Shown here: piece after piece, positions 6,768 to 7,808 of the stretch | Position numbering within the stretch: position 1 is the first letter of the stretch | Layout of the letters: each line of letters starts with the position of its first letter | Assembly (NCBI GenBank): GCA_020431945.1 | Contig: JAGQHH010000563.1 | Location: forward strand, 1 to 7,808 | From: Cyanobacteria bacterium HKST-UBA02 | GTDB lineage: Bacteria > Cyanobacteriota > Vampirovibrionia > Obscuribacterales > Obscuribacteraceae | Reading direction: 5' to 3' | Length of the DNA stretch: 7,808 nt | Position numbers and translations under genes: made by a program | The notes under the pieces: generated by a model | What the model was told of the DNA's origin: nothing | The model's database searches: none | What the model saw: only the letters and a program-made list of their open reading frames with translations

Positions 6768-6788
6768 TTCTATGGTCAGGCTTCTATG
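6761..6788. repeat. Tandem 14-base direct repeat at a gene junction
   Basis: Units atcaggtttctatg and gtcaggcttctatg lie head to tail with 12 of 14 bases identical. The second unit covers the last codons and the stop of the zinc-ribbon gene on the minus strand. The first also supplies one arm of the hairpin. This looks like a small local duplication. Confidence 0.6.
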
Positions 6789-7105
6789 ACCCGGCTCACT
6801 TGCCCATGCCCATGCCCATGCATACAAGACCGGCAGTAGACAGGCTTGATCCCACTGGGCTTGAAGGGGACATAGACAAGGGCTTTGCAATCCAGGCAGA
6901 AAAGGGCTGTCAGGGGACGCTTCCTGCCGCTTTTCGAATACCGCTCCACTCTTCTTATGGTGCGGCAGTTGTGACAGCGCTTGGGTGTCTCCATAAGATT
7001 GTAGCGGCTGAAAAATTCCTGCTCGGCGGAGCTGAACAGGAAGCTTGCTCCACAGTCGCTACAACTCAGATAAAGATCGCAAGCGCCGCTAGTAATGCTT
7101 CTCAT
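6776..7105 (-). CDS. Two-module zinc-ribbon protein with His-Gly tail
   Basis: A 109-residue protein with four CxxC pairs. The first ribbon uses Cys15/Cys18 and Cys44/Cys47, with the linker SSAEQEFFSRYN and the PKRCHNCR end typical of the 'probable zinc-ribbon' (zf-trcl) family. The second uses Cys70/Cys73 and Cys91/Cys94, with VPFKPSGIKPVYCRSC, a common bacterial CxxC zinc-ribbon. The two probably bind one zinc each. The role is unknown; nucleic-acid or protein binding is usual for such folds. Directly after the last Cys pair comes MHGHGHGQ, encoded by a hexanucleotide repeat. The start has GAGGAG seven bases upstream. The gene follows the membrane protein gene on the same strand after 117 bases and may share its transcript. 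That gap holds a short upstream reading frame, but I see no strong terminator or promoter there. Confidence 0.85.
   Translation of the reverse strand: MRSITSGACDLYLSCSDCGASFLFSSAEQEFFSRYNLMETPKRCHNCRTIRRVERYSKSGRKRPLTALFCLDCKALVYVPFKPSGIKPVYCRSCMHGHGHGQVSRVIEA
6801..6820. repeat. Hexanucleotide repeat encoding His-Gly
   Basis: Three perfect copies of tgccca, followed by tgcat. On the minus strand it encodes the alternating His-Gly run near the zinc-ribbon C-terminus. It is in frame, so slippage would change the number of His-Gly units without breaking the gene. Confidence 0.75.
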
Positions 7106-7146
7106 CGCCTTTCTCCTCGACTTATGCTCATGCGATAACGTGCCAT
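7102..7146 (-). CDS. Possible 14-residue upstream reading frame
   Basis: A short frame encodes MARYRMSISRGERR. It has a GGGAG site nine bases before its ATG, and its TGA overlaps the ATG of the zinc-ribbon gene as ATGA. The peptide is Arg-rich and unlike anything I know. It could be a translationally coupled leader, or chance, since short frames are common. The zinc-ribbon gene has its own GAGGAG inside this frame. Confidence 0.25.
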   Translation of the reverse strand: MARYRMSISRGERR

Positions 7147-7222
7147 GAGTTTGCGCTCCCGGCCACTAAAGCGGGGTTAACAAAAGATGAGAGAAATGCC
7201 AGACAATGGCTGTATATGGTTT

Positions 7223-7777
7223 CTATATATCGGCTTGTTCGGGAATCTGCTCTGGTACCGGATCCGGTGCGGGCTCCAATTCCGAATTTCTGTTGATGAA
7301 GAAAAGCCTGAATGTCTCAGCTTCGCCGATGACACGGCTCATGTCCCGGAAACAGAAGAAAATGAAAAAGGTGACGAAAAAGGCGAGCTCGTGAGAAGCC
7401 AGACAGAGCCAGAATTTGAGCGGATCGGTGATATGCTCGAGAGCCGAGGGGCGGTGCATCACCCGGTCCTCGGCATGGAGGATGAAATTGACAAGGATGG
7501 TAAAAACAATCGTCTTATAGATCACCGGCACGATCAGAGGTCTGGTCTTGAATTTATTGGCGATGGGCATCTTCTCGAGGACGAAGACGAATTTGCCCAG
7601 ACCGACCGCCGCCAGAAGAGCGGTTATGTAGGAGGCCAGGAAGTCGTTCTCGGAGCAGGCCACCAGCAAGGTCGTACATTTGAAAGTTTGCAGGACGAGA
7701 AAAACCAGGGCGAGGTAGACCATGACACCGCCCACCTCCACGAGCTCGTGGATGATTTTCTGCTTCATGTTTTTCAT
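7223..7777 (-). CDS. Four-helix integral membrane protein, unknown function
   Basis: A 184-residue protein with four predicted membrane helices at about 13-32, 45-67, 80-101 and 121-143. A charged loop (102-118, HAEDRVMHRPSALEH) lies between the third and fourth, and a C-terminal tail is rich in Pro and Glu (ELEPAPDPVPEQIPEQ). Two cysteines (34, 41) lie in the first loop. I do not recognise the family, and no catalytic motif is evident. GGAG lies nine bases before the ATG; a second in-frame ATG three codons later is possible. The 31 bases to the right edge show only the palindrome ctccggag. It is followed by the zinc-ribbon gene, with a small GCCA/TGGC hairpin just after its stop that is too weak to call a terminator. 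Confidence 0.85.
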   Translation of the reverse strand: MKNMKQKIIHELVEVGGVMVYLALVFLVLQTFKCTTLLVACSENDFLASYITALLAAVGLGKFVFVLEKMPIANKFKTRPLIVPVIYKTIVFTILVNFILHAEDRVMHRPSALEHITDPLKFWLCLASHELAFFVTFFIFFCFRDMSRVIGEAETFRLFFINRNSELEPAPDPVPEQIPEQADI

Positions 7778-7808
7778 CTCGTGAGTCTCCGGAGGGCTGA
7801 CCTGAAAA

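Noticed and set aside
6752..7138. A 128-residue plus-strand frame opposite the zinc-ribbon gene
   Set aside because: The opposite strand encodes four CxxC pairs in two known zinc-ribbon patterns with a good ribosome-binding site. The plus-strand frame has no motif and no site.

Overview
The window is bacterial, compact and moderately GC-rich. It has nine protein-coding genes, gaps mostly under 130 bp, and no RNA gene, insertion sequence or CRISPR array that I could recognise. Lineage cannot be fixed from the sequence alone. The mix of proteins (short polar soluble proteins, a cytosolic-looking HExxH peptidase, a two-module zinc-ribbon protein, an exported tetratricopeptide (TPR) protein) resembles non-photosynthetic relatives of Cyanobacteria (Vampirovibrionia/Melainabacteria, e.g. 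Obscuribacterales). That is an impression with low to moderate confidence.

Layout. (1) 1-2103: a divergent two-component pair. A response regulator runs off the left edge on the minus strand, and a full-length membrane sensor histidine kinase (HAMP-PAS-HisKA-HATPase) is on the plus strand. They share a gap of about 60 bp in which each start codon lies just downstream of a -10-like hexamer and has no good Shine-Dalgarno (SD) site. (2) 2104-4189: a minus-strand cluster, read right to left, of a 425-residue HELGH metallopeptidase followed by two small polar proteins of unknown function (93 and 106 residues), each with a good ribosome-binding site. It ends in a strong hairpin against the kinase gene. 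(3) 4190-6755: a plus-strand operon-like run starting at a near-consensus promoter: an exported beta-class carbonic anhydrase, then (overlapping by 13 bp) a Dam-like D12-class adenine-N6 DNA methyltransferase, then (10 bp later) an exported TPR protein. (4) 6756-7808: on the minus strand, a four-helix membrane protein of unknown function, then a zinc-ribbon protein ending in a short His-Gly repeat.

How they may work together. The kinase and regulator probably form one signalling pair. The peptidase and the two small proteins behind it are the best candidate here for an undescribed functional unit, with one or both small proteins as substrate, inhibitor or partner; this rests only on gene order. 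The carbonic anhydrase, methyltransferase and TPR genes look co-transcribed but have no obvious shared pathway. By hand count, GATC occurs about 80 times, well above chance, which is of interest beside a solitary Dam-like methyltransferase. At least three genes (regulator, kinase, carbonic anhydrase) have a -10 hexamer placed as for leaderless transcripts.
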